Below, piece by piece: positions 23,603 through 36,498 of a stretch of DNA of 64,000 nucleotides. The position numbers and the translations under genes were made by a program. Numbering within the stretch: position 1 is the stretch's first letter; the number at the start of each line of letters is the position of its first letter. The notes below the pieces were generated by a model, which was not told the origin of the DNA, made no database searches, and saw only the letters and a list, made by a program, of their open reading frames with translations. The stretch is taken from the NCBI RefSeq assembly GCF_914767665.1, contig NC_059503.1:33542001-33606000 (forward strand), in the 5' to 3' direction. This stretch comes from Harmonia axyridis. Lineage: Eukaryota; Arthropoda; Insecta; Coleoptera; Coccinellidae.

Positions 23603-25267
23603 CTAACATTCTTCTTGAGATTTTCGAACACATCTTGCTACTTTTTTCTTAAATTCTGAATATGATTCTCTCCATTCTTTCTGGAATTGGAAAAAAAGAT
23701 TTATTAATCGTCATAAAGTCTTTCAAACAAAGCAAGACTTGGAAACTCATTCATTTTCTAATACATTATTTGGTGTTTTTTAAGGAAAAAAGATTCAATT
23801 TTAAAAGCTAATCTTAGATTTGAGGAAATAGAAAATGAATGTAATATCACAAGACTAACCCTGTTATAAGGTATATTTGATGGGTTCTTTTAGGAATTTT
23901 GGAAACATTTCTCAATGAAAAATACTTACTGCAGCATCGACATTAGCAGGCGATTCATCATTTGGATCTGCTAACATTGAAATTACTGAAATTAAAATAG
24001 TTTCTACAGTATGAACAGGCAACCACCTCTCTGATGCTTTTTCATAGCCGAATTTGTCATCACCTGGCTCGTGTAATATAGATATACATACATCTCCATT
24101 TTTATCAACTGAAATTTGTGCATATCGATGAATAAGCAAATACATAAAATTTCAATAGATACTCACTATTAGGATGCCATATTTCTGTGACAAATTTCAT
24201 TTTTGGCGGTCTTAGAGGATATTCTTTAGGAAAATATAAATGGCATTTGAAAAAACCCCCTTCACTGAAAAATTGAAAATGAGAAAAACATAAAATAAAA
24301 GAGATATACTTACTAAAGAGTGTCAGGGGGTCCTATTATGAGTACTTCCCATCGGTATATGTCATTATCATCTATAAGGCCAGCAGAAAACCCTTCTACT
24401 GGGTTTTTGTTCAATTCTGAAATAAAAAAATAGATTGAGAAATTTGATATGATTCATGCACCTCTGTTATGACAAAGAGATTCCATGCTTTGTTCTAAGA
24501 TTCAGGAAGAATAGAAGAAAAGATCTCATCACTTGAATAATTCGACGTATTCATTTTTGAATTAAAAGGTTATAGATCGATATAGAAATTACACCAGATT
24601 ATGAATATTTCCCTAATGCAAAATGATTTAGCAATGAACATAACCTAAAAATCGATGGGATCTTTCATTGTCTATTGATGTGGAAAAGGAAATTTCTTAT
24701 AAGTTTCAGGGGTATACTATTCCAACGAAAAATTTTCGTTTTGCACAAAAAATTTGAGCAATAGCCCCTCTAAATTATGATGATGGTTATTAACGTCCAT
24801 TGAACCGAATGCTGATAAAGAGGATTAATCAATGTCAAAATATCGAGTTGAAAACTACCAAAAGTAAACCTTAAAATATTTTCTTTGAAAATATTTTGTA
24901 CGGTCTTGAAAATACGGTAGGGCATATCTAAATCAGAGACCATCCTAGATATAGATAATTTATTAACCCCTATGATGAACTTGGAAAATGTTTTACTTAT
25001 TGATTTTCGAACATAACCTTCCAAGCAACAAAAAATAGCTTTTGGGCTGGGTTTCTGATTAAAAATATCATCGCGAGACTATTTTTGGACTAGAATATCC
25101 CATGATACACCATGAAAATAATCGAAATAGCAAAGACATTTGTGAGGGGCGAGCTAAGTTACATTATCCTTGTAAAAAGAAAAAATACCAAAGAAATTAA
25201 TAAGCTAGTTTTTTCACTAACCTGCTAGCTGTTTTCTTAATAAAAGAGCTGACTGTGGTTCTGACAT
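23603..25267 (-). CDS. UBE2G1: Ubiquitin-conjugating enzyme E2 G1, five exons
   Basis: Cytosolic E2 enzyme that accepts ubiquitin from E1 on a cysteine and builds chains with E3 partners. Coding exons on the minus strand: 25267-25222, 24416-24314, 24264-24167, 24108-23930 and 23680-23603. All introns are GT-AG (805, 49, 58 and 249 bases), and the spliced length is 504 bases, 167 residues plus stop, against about 170 in other animals. The start reads MSEPQSALLLRKQLAELNKN. HPN lies at residues 80-82 and the active cysteine at 90 in DKNGDVCISIL. The acidic insert HEPGDDKFGYEKASERW follows, typical of the UBE2G and Cdc34 group. The C-terminus reads VARCVRKSQEEC. No frame defect is seen. The splice sites and full-length match make this the most secure gene here. 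Confidence 0.97.
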
Positions 25268-25513
25268 TAATTACAGATTTAATTTTGAACTAAATTGAGA
25301 AACAAACACTTCGGAAAGATGGCCGGTTGACTTGGTAAATTCAATTCTAGCAGCATTGAAATCAAACCCAAACATATGTTATTTCCGGAATTGTTCGTCG
25401 CTTGGCTAAGGTTTATTAGTCTTGACATCTCGTAGTGAAGGGATGTACTAGATACAACTCCTATTGCAAAAAGAAGAAAACTATTGATTAATATGGTTTG
25501 CGCCATCTACCCT

Positions 25514-25522
25514 ATGACGTAA
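25514..25522. promoter_or_regulatory. CRE/ATF-like site upstream of UBE2G1
   Basis: ATGACGTAA lies about 250 bases upstream of the UBE2G1 start codon. It matches the core bound by CREB/ATF-type factors. A single motif can occur by chance. Confidence 0.25.
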
Positions 25523-26799
25523 GTAGTAATCAATAGATCTCTACTGCTTAGACTTAGACCATAGTCTTCTAAATCTATCAGGCCAGATTACTAGAAGTTG
25601 CCGTTGTTACATCGGCGGATCACGTAGTTCATCCAGAATGAACGCTATGCCAATGCATTTCATCCAATATTTCACAATGCCGCTGATGTTATGGAGTATT
25701 TTTACACTCGTTGTTTTCAATATTTCACTTATTTATTTGTATATAGTAGTTCGGTATATGAATGACGATTTAATACCATGCTAATTTCAAATCCTTGTTA
25801 AAATTGGAAATATATCAAATGCTGTTATAATTTGTGAATATATAAGGAATCCAAGAATTATTGTTAATTGAATTATGTTAAGTTTGATTAAGCACATCTA
25901 TATCCACTTATCTATGGTGGTGACTCTTGAAGGGACCAGCTTTCTTGGATTTCAATGGTATTGGTCCCTTTTCACAAGATTTTCGAATCGTATCTTATAA
26001 GTAACTTATAATTATATATATAATTATACCTGTAAAACTTTCAGACAAAAAAGAAGATTTTTCAGATTTATACCTACTTCATTTCGAGAGATCGCGTAAG
26101 TTTGTAATTGTAATTTATTGTAAAAGTTTACAGTGTCTAAAATCAGTATTTCATTTTTGAACGGCGCCAGAGAGATGGCGGAAATTCGAATATTTCTGAA
26201 GAGCGCCATCTCACAGAACTCTGGTTAAGCACAACACCAAAGTCATAGGTGGACTATATCAAAAGGTCTGAAGCAAAATCGAATCAGTGCACACACACCA
26301 GGTTTTCTATGTATCTTACCATTGTTTAAGGAGAAGATAGTTAGTTACTTCGGTTCAAATATCATTGGAGGAAATTGGGCAATATCGTTAGAGGGCGCCA
26401 CTCCGGAAGAGGCCCAACATGATGGGTTGCCTATGTGCAATGTTGAAAATTCAGACGAGTATTAATTTTTGGGTATGGTGAACAACAGATGTCTCTAGTG
26501 CGTTTCTTGTTCAATCTTTATTCATCTTTCTGTCGTCGAGCAGGCATCGGAAGAAATTCTCTTGGCCGCAATACATTTTTATTACCCTTGCCGCATGCCG
26601 GCTAGCTGCATGAAAAAGTAAAAGTAAACTGTTTACTTCTTACTCTGAGGGTAGAGCTATTGTTCGAATCGTATTTTTGGTCATAATATCGTTTTAAAAG
26701 CTTCGTCGCCCTACCTTCAGACTGAAATAAAAAAAAAATTTGGCACGGGAAAAAAATTAGACATTCTATCTCTGTTGACAGGTAACAAAATATAACTTT
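25523..26799. other. No recognised gene
   Basis: AT-rich flank upstream of UBE2G1. A 34-base phrase at 26316-26349 (ATTGTTTAAGGAGAAGATAG) recurs inverted at 29416-29446. GAAGGGACCAGC and TTGGTCCCTTTT at about 25930-25975 can form a short hairpin. Confidence 0.4.
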
Positions 26800-26804
26800 C
26801 TCGA

Positions 26805-26890
26805 AATTACTTTTTTTCCCGGGAAAAAAGTGAGTGTAAAGATTATACATATATCCGGGAAAAAAGTATAGTCACTTTTTTGCCGGATAA
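26805..26890. repeat. Cluster of CCGGGAAAAAAGT palindromes
   Basis: CTTTTTTTCCCGGGAAAAAAG is a near-perfect palindrome at about 26811-26831. CCGGGAAAAAAGT recurs at about 26856 and inverted as ACTTTTTTGCCGG at about 26874, making a second hairpin. Confidence 0.6.
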
Positions 26891-26911
26891 ATTTCGTGAA
26901 AAGTTTTAATA

Positions 26912-26998
26912 ATATTGTTAATTTAAATAATAAAGAATGTTATGCGTTATTTAATGAGCACACACGAAACTATTGTATTTTGTCCACCCTGTACCACT
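26912..26998 (+). repeat. Fragment of the 38904-39790 foldback family
   Basis: AATAAAGAATGTTATGCGTT, GAGCACACACGAAACTATTG and TGTCCACCCTGTACCA match the right arm of the foldback element at about 39480-39545. Confidence 0.65.
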
Positions 26999-27156
26999 TT
27001 TAATGACCTTTTGAAATTGAGAGTAGACGCTGGTGATAAATATAAATACAGAAATAGAAAGAAACGGAATACTGATGTCGCCTACGACAATCATGGACGC
27101 CTGGTCGTTTTTCAATAATTTTCATTTTGCCCCCCCTGAGAAAAATTTCTGCGGGC

Positions 27157-28460
27157 GCCCATGCCTCAGTTACGTCTAAAACCCCTAAGTGATACTAGAT
27201 GGTCAAGTAGAATCGATGCTAAAGTTTCATTTTATTCAAATATGTGATAGCCTTTTAGAAATAACAGAAAATGATACTTTCAACATAAAAACTAGACATA
27301 AAGCAAGTTCTCTTTTATTAAATATTCATTCTTTTAAATTTATTTGAAGTATCATAATTTCTTATGACGTTTCATTCCAGATTAATATTGTAAGCAACAT
27401 GATGCAAAGTGTAGCGATTGACATTAAAGTGTGCCAAAACCATTTGAAGAATTTAGTTGATCATTTCAAAAATTGTAGGGATGATAATGTTCTCGAGGAA
27501 AAACTTGCGGGAGCTGGAAAACTAGCGGCTGTTCTTGAGATAGCTCAAGATTTTTCTCCATTATATACTGTAAGACGAAAGTATAAACCAAAATTGTTCG
27601 ATTATGAACAGACGGAAGATCCAAAAATCGCTTTTAAAATAAATTTCTTTTAGAAAATAATGGATCAAACACTAAGTTCCTTAAATAGTAGATAACGTTA
27701 ACGTTTTTTGTTTTATTTGTGATATTCTTAAATTAAATGACAAATATCTATTGAAATGCTGTCATGCTCTTCAACAAAAGCTAACTGATGACATGAAAAA
27801 AGAGACTGAAATGAAAGAAAATGATTTATTCAACGAGATAAGAGCCCTAGGATTGTTTTCATTATCTGAAGCGAAAATCCTCTTGAAATTCTACAATATA
27901 TTTTTGAAAATAATCTAACTTCTTCTCTACCGAATCTTAGTATTGCCTCAAGAATCCTTCTCACTTTACCTGTGTCCTGTGTCTGTTGCTTCTGGTGAGA
28001 TATCATTCACTGAATTAAAAATTTTTAAAAACTATTTGAAGTCTACCATGTCTCAAGAAAGATTTAAGATTAGCAATCTTAGATATAGAGCAAGAGATAC
28101 TCGATAAAATTGATTGATTGATAATATAAAAGAATTTGCAGCAGCCAAATCTAGAAAAACATTCATTCAATTTCTGGATTGATCCTAATTAAATGTTTAT
28201 GCCTTTATGAATAATTTATAGAAGAATACAGCTTAAGTTTTGAAACACATTTGAAATGTATTATGTTACAAATAACACCATAAAGTTCTTAAGACAATGA
28301 AGGTTGCTGATAGATTTTCAACCATTCTATACTAAATTCTCAACAAAACTTCAAAAAAAAAATTTCCGATTATACAGTAGTACTTTTCTCCACCTCCCCC
28401 TTCGAGGGGCGCCAAAATATGTTCCGCACGCGGGCGTTGATGTCCCTTGCGGGGACCCTG
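27157..28460 (+). mobile_element. hAT transposon copy 2, left-truncated
   Basis: Reads on the opposite strand to copy 1 and matches its region 16395-15103 closely. The right end GCGGGGACCCTG at 28449-28460 is the counterpart of copy 1's CAGGGCCCCCGC end. The left side breaks off inside the transposase, next to TGCGGGCGCCCATGCCTCAG, which looks like the end of another element. The missing left end makes it immobile. Confidence 0.8.
27399..28190 (+). pseudogene. hAT transposase C-terminal remnant
   Basis: The first frame (27399-27653) holds CQNHLKNLVDHFKNC, EEKLAGAGKLAAVLEIAQ and FDYEQTEDPKIAFKINFF, then a stop. Later frames give LLKCCHALQQKLTD and FNEIRALGLF. The dimerisation region of hAT transposases is spread over two frames at about 27960-28110 (SVASG, then LKSTMSQERF). 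The SFSKLK motif is damaged. Stops and frameshifts make it inactive. Confidence 0.75.
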
Positions 28461-30189
28461 AGCAATATTATTCAATGCTTAACGCCGATCTGAGAGGGGA
28501 AACTTATATGGAATTTTATAATTTTATTTTTCATGAAAAATCTCTTTGCAAACCAAAATTCGATATAATTTGAATCAAATATTCAGCTGAAAAAGCCTTA
28601 TATGTATATTCATAAATTAAACATTCACGTCCTATCACAAAACAAATGAGATTTTCACAAAAAAGAGAATAGTTTTTTTAAATCAAATTTTCTTTTTCTT
28701 AGTTACCTATTTGAGGTAGATAACCTTGACATGAAACTATTCACTGATAACAATTTTACATAATCAATTAATTAAATTTAAAATTCTCTTTTCGAAAAAC
28801 TAAAAAATAGTCTTATACTTATTTTTCTCCAATCACAGTATTTCTTTTCAAACGCAAATCAGATCATACATTCCCTTCACGATTTTCATTTCAGATAATC
28901 CGGTCCAGAGATATCGTGATCACCGCAAAATTGGTTTTTTTTGCGGAGCTCTAGGAGATCGGCGATAGCAACATTCGCGAAGATTATTTTGACAAATAAA
29001 AAATATGTTAATATATTATAAGGTTATTATAATATGTACACCAATTTTCAAATTCATAAATTGAATAGTCTGCGCGAAAAAAATTCTTGAAAATCCGTCT
29101 TTTTCAAGCCTTCTAACTGTATGTAAGAATGAGCGAAATCCGATAACAAAAACAAACCCCGTTACGACCAAAGCAATAAAATCCCAAGCTCGAAACCTGG
29201 GTCATAAACATCGAAGTGTTTCTACTTTACTTGGCTCCGATTATTTACTCTTCACGTCAAGTTTTGTACCCAATGTAGAAACCTCTTTACCGACAAATGA
29301 TTATAGAAATAGCCGCCTAGAGGGCGCATTAGGATGGACCCCAAAAATTCTGAGTTTGTCACATAATTCTAATAGGTACCGCCACATACGCACATCCAAT
29401 GCCCTTTGCAGGGCGAGTAACCAACTATCTTCTCCTTAAACAATGATCTTACTTATGACGTTCAAGTGATCTTTCTGTCCATATCGTGTTTTAAAGTTAA
29501 ATCGACAATCGTCGATGTCGATTAAATGCAGGTGATGACCTTTGGTACTACTTGAACGTAGAAGAAAGTGAAAAAGATGAAAGAATTATATACGCAATTA
29601 CGAAAAATCACTATGTTGATGATTGTTTAAGGTAGATTCATATTATCCGACACGTATCGTTTCAGACACCAAACGAATCGATTGTTTAATATATTAATTT
29701 TTCGGGATCCATTCCCAATGAAAATTACGTGTTCCAGAACTAAACGCAACTGTCTGCTAATTTATATTATCCGTTCAGACACGTTCCGACACGGTCTTAC
29801 AGACTCCGCCCATACGACATCAGACAAAAAATTATATTGTTATTGTAATGAGTTTATTTAGGATGAATAAAACTAGATAGAATCAATCAAATCAGTTCAA
29901 CAAGATCAGCGTTTTATAACGTCTATATTTGAATGACACACTCACATTACAAGAGAGAAGAGAGAATTTCAAGAGAGGTTCAAAAATGATCATAGATAAA
30001 TACATTCTGTGTACAATGACAGATCAAAAGTGATAGGAAGAAAAACTGTTCTCAGTAGAGTTTATTCAACATGGGTGTTTAACATGAACATAAACAGATG
30101 GCGTCACATATTCTCAAAATATTTAATATATTTCGAGTTATTAAATACAATTTATACACTAATCGAAATTGAAAGAAAAAACACACTAA
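28461..30189. other. No recognised gene
   Basis: AT-rich sequence. TTGAATAAACTCTACTGAGA, on the minus strand at about 30055, may be LTR text belonging to the Copia relic at 30190-30790. CCGACACG-type words at 29655 and 29790 repeat, but no element was defined. Confidence 0.4.
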
Positions 30190-30790
30190 AATAATCCTAG
30201 TTTTTCCACAAAATTTTGGCAAGTGGGTAGACTTTTCGTTGAAATATCTACCGTCATATTAGAATAAAATGGTACCTAACATTTATATGTTTGGAGCGTG
30301 AATGAAATACAGAATCCAATGCTAATTTTCGAGCAGATTGATTGTTAATGAATAATTTGAATGAATCCAATTCATTCAATTTCTCATACAAATTCCTCGA
30401 ATATATGGCTTCTTGGCAAATTCACTCATCGCCATATAAACAGCTTCAGTGCTGCAGAGTGCAGTACTCTTTTGTTTGAAACTTTTCCAGGAAATAGCTC
30501 CATCCGCTACCTTAACTACAAAGAACGTGAAAAATTTTCGATCCCGTTTATTGGATCCCCAATAGACGTCTGAATAGCCTCATAGGTTACAGCAAATTTT
30601 GTCAAAGATGGTTTCATGCCTTGGCGCATCCACCATTTTCCAGGTGTCGTTTTGTTCGAATGACTGCATTTCTTCTATCATAGCTTGGTTCCATCTGTGC
30701 TTATATGGTCTTGATAAGGTATTTTCTACGTTTATTGGTATATTGCCTATATCAGTTTCACCCTTGCAGATCTTAGGAAATTAAGATGTT
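30190..30790 (-). pseudogene. Second Copia pol relic
   Basis: On the minus strand, RPYKHRWNQAMIEEMQSFEQ and NDTWKMVDAP (about 30710-30620) are the start of copia reverse transcriptase. The text jumps directly to RNase H: GYSDVYWGSNKRDRKFF, ADGAISWKSFKQKSTALCS and TEAVYMAMSEFA (about 30580-30420), then FHSRSKHINVRYHF in another frame. The whole catalytic reverse-transcriptase segment is missing between them. The RNase H motif YSDADWG reads YSDVYWG. It is a different Copia lineage from the element at 3021. Confidence 0.8.
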
Positions 30791-32007
30791 CGCAAAAAAA
30801 GTAGAAAATAATTGTTTTATGCCATCTAGTTACATTCCGAGCTATGGCCCTTCATCATATTGGTCCCAACCGAGTTTCGTACAGGGGGATGAGCAAGAAT
30901 TTTTTTTTTCATTCTAACAACCTTTTCCACTAAATCATTCCACCATACAGACTAAACCTGCCTTCTAGGTTTTAGCAAAATTAGAGAATTATGTTGTTCA
31001 CTGGGTAGGTACGTCAAAATAAGGAATAAGTTATAAACACATTATGGCGGGAATTTGACTTTCTCATAGCCTTCGTCTCCCCCTTATAATGCAGAGTGTA
31101 ATACATTTATTTATTTTAAGTTATTAATTTCAGATGAGTGTTTTCAATATGTAATTTTGGAGATTTTATAATTACATTTTATTTACCATGTGATTTCATA
31201 CTTACCTAACTTTGTAACAAAAATGATTGTTTTATTTCTTTTTTAATTTTAGCCTACTGAAAACATCAAATGAACGCCAAAACGTTGCTTTTTCTCTCAG
31301 AAAAAAAAATAACTTACCTATTTCAATCTTACCTCAGGATTAGAAACGATACTGATTACATACCTTGAAGAAATAATTAGGACCAAATCTGCTTTTGTCA
31401 GATAGTTATGAGAAGTATTATATTTAGATTTTCGGAAGTTATAAGGATTATTTTACTATCTGACAACTATAGGAAAATGATCACTTAAACCTGCACAGGA
31501 ACACTTACTGGCAATATTATTCAGTTGGAACAGTAGTATCGGGGGAACTACGGTGTGCTAAGAGACTTGTTAACCAGTGTGGTTGGACATTCTTGGTCAA
31601 GCAGAATCAAATCGTTATGGTTAGTTTTAATACACATGATATTCCATCGAACAAAACATTCTGAAATTCATCTTTATAATGGAATTAATCGAAATATATG
31701 GAAATGTACGGTGTCGTGATAAATCAAAATTAAAGAGTAAAAGGATAAAATTCATGATTGGATATTGCGATTGATTAAATTTATAATTGAAGTGAATCTC
31801 GTTTAAGCAACCTAAAATGTGTTTTCGTTTTCTCTTGACTATGCAATTAAACAGGTTGATTAACCCCTCTGTGGAGAACTAATCTTTATTTTGTGTTGGA
31901 AATTTGTATAGATACCTATTCAAGATAATGATCTTTCTCCCTAAAATATTTTCAGACCTATACAACTTCCTGTTATACCCGAAACAGACCACTACTTTTC
32001 TATTTCA
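30791..32007. other. No recognised gene
   Basis: AT-rich sequence with no recognisable feature. Confidence 0.4.
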
Positions 32008-32015
32008 AATGGTAC

Positions 32016-32299
32016 CAGGCGCGGATCCAGGCCCCACTTTTGGGGGGGGAACTTTTAGATACTCAAAATACTGAAAATGTGGACCCCAGACACTTTCGCC
32101 ATTTTGGGACGTCATTTTTTCTGCCGTTCATAGATATGGATCTTCCCAAAATGTATTGAAGGTGAAATTTTTGCTGATATTGTAATTATTTGAGCCTAAG
32201 TATGTCAAATTCTAGGAGGGACGGCAACATTTAAGAGATGCCTGGGTCATTTGGGGGGGGGAACGTTCCCCCAGTTCCCCCCCCGTGGATCCGCGCCTG
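32016..32299. mobile_element. hAT-type MITE, 284 bp
   Basis: Ends CAGGCGCGGATCC and GGATCCGCGCCTG form a perfect 13-bp inverted repeat. An 8-bp duplication AATGGTAC flanks it (32008-32015 and 32300-32307), the signature of hAT insertion. Just inside, G and C runs (GGGGGGGGAAC, GTTCCCCCCCC) continue the pairing. No coding capacity. Confidence 0.92.
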
Positions 32300-32307
32300 A
32301 ATGGTAC

Positions 32308-33590
32308 ACCCTGTATGTTATTGCATTATTAGAGAGCTCATTTGATGACAATTTCAGTAATATGCTATAACTCAAACGGTTCTTGAGTTGATGAGATTCT
32401 TATGAAAAATGTTTGCGACGAGGACATATTTATGAATATTTCTGAAGAAAAAGTTTTTCACGACAAAACATGTTTTACTTTCGATTCTGCCAATATGTAT
32501 TATAAGGCGATTTGCGGTTTAGACCAAAAATGTACAGGGTGTATATGAGAAGATCATGGACAACTCAAATTCATCAAAACTCAATATTTTCAAATTACAA
32601 TCTATATTTTCCACTATTTCAGTCAATTCTACGTATGAAACCAGAAGTAGAAATACGGAGTACGAAATATTTATTCTTTTATCATAGATCAAATATTGAA
32701 AAATTTAAAAACATCTGGAGATGGATATCCTGATTTTGATAAAATTAGTGATTGAACATGTTGAAATTTGATTTTCCTAAGTTAATTACTTCAGAGGATG
32801 ATTTCATACACTACTAGACCTTGAATCTTGTCCATTGTTTCAGTCATACATTATGCGATTCCGAAGTTATCAAAGCAAATTTGAATCCATTATATCTAAT
32901 CAACGTATTTCCTAGAATTACAAGTGGTAAAATTGGTCTGAAGATGTGTGGCGGAAATGCTCCTTATGAACAATTTCACACTTCTGGCTTTCAGTTGCTC
33001 CAACTTTGTTTTGATCTCCTCGAAATTACCCTTTGTGTTAGAGATATATCATGGCATATGAGTATGAGGCAAATGAAATTTGTGAATTTACCGTCTGGCA
33101 TTTATTTCTGAAGGATCTTCAGAATGTCATCAGAGAATTTAGGTTGGGTACTGTACAGTTATTGTAAGGTGTTCTCATAATACCAAGATGATCGACTGTT
33201 ATTTAATGGGTTGGTTTTGAACTTTTTCTTCTTGTTCTTTTGCGCTTGTTTCAACAACGGGCTATCATTTCGCGTAAATCTTTGTACTTGTCCAATTTTG
33301 AGACAAGAATGATTGGGTTCGACTTATTAAATCAAGGTCTAATTCAATAATGATGTTTGTTTGATATGATAAACCTCTGAACCGCAGAATTTCTTTTGGA
33401 AGTGGGACTGATTTGTTTCGAATATTTTCGATTTGCAAGTAAGTTCGAAGAAATACCAAGATGAAAGAAGCATTGCCATTATTTGTCAACCTTATGGCAA
33501 AGAGATTCAACTTTAATTGAAAGAAAATGGAAAATTTCAATAAAAAGGTCGATATAATCAAATACAGATAAATATAATAGATATACAGGG
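32308..33590. other. No gene; fragments of TACAGGGTG repeats
   Basis: TACACCCTGTA (32305-32315) and TACAGGGTGTA (32533-32543) form an 11-bp inverted pair, but they face the wrong way round to bound one element. They are probably ends of two neighbouring mariner-type repeats. Confidence 0.4.
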
Positions 33591-36498
33591 TTAGAACTAT
33601 TTAGAGGGGACATCACAGGGGTATCGAAAACCGTTAGAGACACAGGGTTGTGGTATTTAGGATTAGTGCGTTGGTATTAACAGATCCAAAATATCTCCAA
33701 TGGTTCTCGAGATATCTCGAAAAAACTAAAAATCTAGTTTTTTTGTATAACTCATTTGTTTCTGGAGATAACTTCACGAAATTTGGTTTGTATCCATTAT
33801 CCAATATAGAGATTCTAATGGTGTCGTTAGATTTGTTCTGTTCATCATTATTTCAGAGATGCGATTTCAATCTTTTTTTCTCATGGAAACCATATGGGTT
33901 CTCCTTATGAGGTGATAAAAAAAAAATTACAAATTCAACAATGTATCACACTCTAGAAAAATATCGAGTCTAACTACGCAAATTTGAGCTTCCTTTTTAT
34001 TGTTTGTTTAAGTAGTAAGCTGATGCTAGAATTGTCGAATAATTGTTAAAAAATTCAGGTGATCGGATGCAAAATACTCGATAAAAGTACTTGAATATCA
34101 TATGAAAACCAAATGTTTGATGCCAGCTGTGATTTTTTTAAAGAATCGACTGAAAAACTTCTCCATTGTAAGTTAGTAAAAAAGACATTTGAAAGATGGA
34201 AATGAATCGATTATAGTATTTGGTTGCGCTAATAGTTAATTTGAAATTCGAAAATCGCTTATATCTCCAAAACGGCTCATTTGCGGATCCATGTTTATAT
34301 AAATTTTTACTTATTTTGAAGTATAAAATTAGCTAGTTTTTTAACACCTGGTATTTACGGAAACTCCCTGTTGGATTTTATCCATTAATGAATGTCATTC
34401 GAGATCAGAATTCAGAACCCACCCTGAAAATCTCAGGTTTCTAGTTTTTTTCCGGGCAAAATTGAATTTATCATCAATGAGTCAAACCTTATCGTTCGTG
34501 ACCACTCACGGGTCATAATTTGGAAATTATATATTACATTACAAAAGAATAAAGCGCTCTGTTCGAGAACAAGCGCACAAACCTAACAGGTATGTTGAAA
34601 ATATTTGCATTTTCAAGAGTTCACAAATGTAGGGCAATCATGATATTTGATATTTCGATTTACTTTTTTGCCATTTTGAATATCAATATCGTTCTTGTTT
34701 TGAAATGAATGACCATAATAGCATAAATTTATTGAAGTGCATCGCAAAAGAACATAGAAAAATTTTAGTGGAATTAAAACGATTGTTAAATTGGTCAGGT
34801 CTTGAATAAAAAATTTAGTCATTTAAAATTCAATAATGAAACAATTGGCTGCTTACATTACCTTGCATTATAATTAATTGGAATCTGTTGGTAGAAAATG
34901 ATGACAATTCAAAGTTCTCTCTAGTGATTAAGTAATATTTTATTGAAGGATCATATTTGCAATCAATCTCATATTTACATACAGAATCAATATTAATTCA
35001 TTTACTCAATTTCGCTATAATAAGTTACTACTGAATTCACAAAACTTTGGCAATTTCGGTTTGGAAACTAACCAAAATTAAACTTAAATTGAAGACATAA
35101 ATGATTTGTTCAATGTAATAACAACGAGAGTTTTGTGAAAACCACCTTGTTCATTCTCTCATGTTTTTGTGCATTAATTCTGATGAGTCAGATATATTTA
35201 TGGTTTTTATGTACATTTTTGGCTTGTCTCCTTCAGTAGTAGCTTTTATAATATAATTTGGAAAAAATATTTTCTATAAACTCAAATATTGAATTACGAG
35301 ATAAGTTGAATTTTTTTCATTATTTGGATACAATAATGATAATTTGTAATATGCATATCCTGGAATTGAAATGGAAATTGAATTAACGAATGATGATAGA
35401 ACAATTTATTTTGGTACTGAAACATCCAAGAAAAGTTTGTAACAGAAATATTATACGTTTAATCTCTTTCAAGCGTTCATATTTCCAACGGACTGATACC
35501 AAATATGGAACACTCGATTGTGATTAATTTTTCCAATTATTTATATAACAATTGCAATTATTTAAACTTCTGTCTTTTCAGAACTGACCTCAACGGAATA
35601 ACACAATAATTTTACCATATTTTTTCTTTGAAGTGAATTATTGACCTAAAGAAACACCAGAAAATACAAAATCTGATAATCTCTTCCAATCCTTCAATTC
35701 TTTGAGCATAAGGTTTATTAATATCTTTGAACTCAAGAAGAATTCGATGTTTTAGACATAATGTTCTCAATAATTCTCATTTTTAGTCTAATATATTTTT
35801 TCAAAGTTTCTGAACACTTCCTTTTGGCGTGAAAATTGGGCAATATTCGAACACGGATCTGCTAGTTTTCTGCTCATTATAAATATGTACCAACTTCAAT
35901 TCTCCAAAAAGATCTTCTGAGGTTCTCAACTCAATTTTCTCCACATTTATCGAAGCGCTCTTTGCAGTTCACATTTATTTGGTATATTTGGTTAGATTTC
36001 TGGCTTCTAGATACCACTGAAATTTGTCCTAAATTCCTGCCAGAATTGATAATTTCATAACAGATATGGTTCATTCAAATTGGCAGGTACTAAATGAATT
36101 CTATTTTGTGTAGTTAGTGTGTTAGTTTTTTCTATAACCTTTTGCATGAATTTGTTTCAGCCACTTTCTTTTTCAACCATTATTAGTTTAAGTCACAAAC
36201 CTTGAGATCTTCAAATTTAAGATTTTCATTCATCAACATATAATTCAAATAAGCATAGATCTAAAAATTGATTTAACGTAAAGCCCTTCCTTTTTTTCTG
36301 TTTATTCAATTAATGTTGATTTTGATGTATGGTGATCTCATAATAGTAGTTTGTCCTTCATCTACAGGTACAACGATTCACTTCAGGGTTAAACAGTGAC
36401 TTAAATGAGATGAAAGATATAGCCAGTTCTAAAGTTAAAACTTCCAGTCGAATTTGATGAAAAAAGATAGAGGAGACTGTTTCAAGTTAAGTACAGCA
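33591..36498. other. No gene; probable 3' flank of the K2P channel at the right
   Basis: A candidate repeat runs from TACAGGGTTAGAAC (33585) to about CTCCCTGTTGG (34375), but its ends are not perfect. From about 36490 down the sequence would be the 3' untranslated region of the K2P gene; a minus-strand AATAAA occurs at about 36301. Confidence 0.35.

Noticed and set aside
25279..25506. 75-codon frame upstream of UBE2G1 with a signal-peptide-like start
   Set aside because: It lies in the probable promoter or 5' untranslated region of UBE2G1, has no splice context and matches nothing known.
32305..32543. Single MITE bounded by TACACCCTGTA and TACAGGGTGTA
   Set aside because: The termini point outward instead of inward, so they more likely belong to two neighbouring repeats.
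33585..34380. Foldback element starting TACAGGGTTAGAAC
   Set aside because: The proposed right end pairs poorly and no target duplication is visible.
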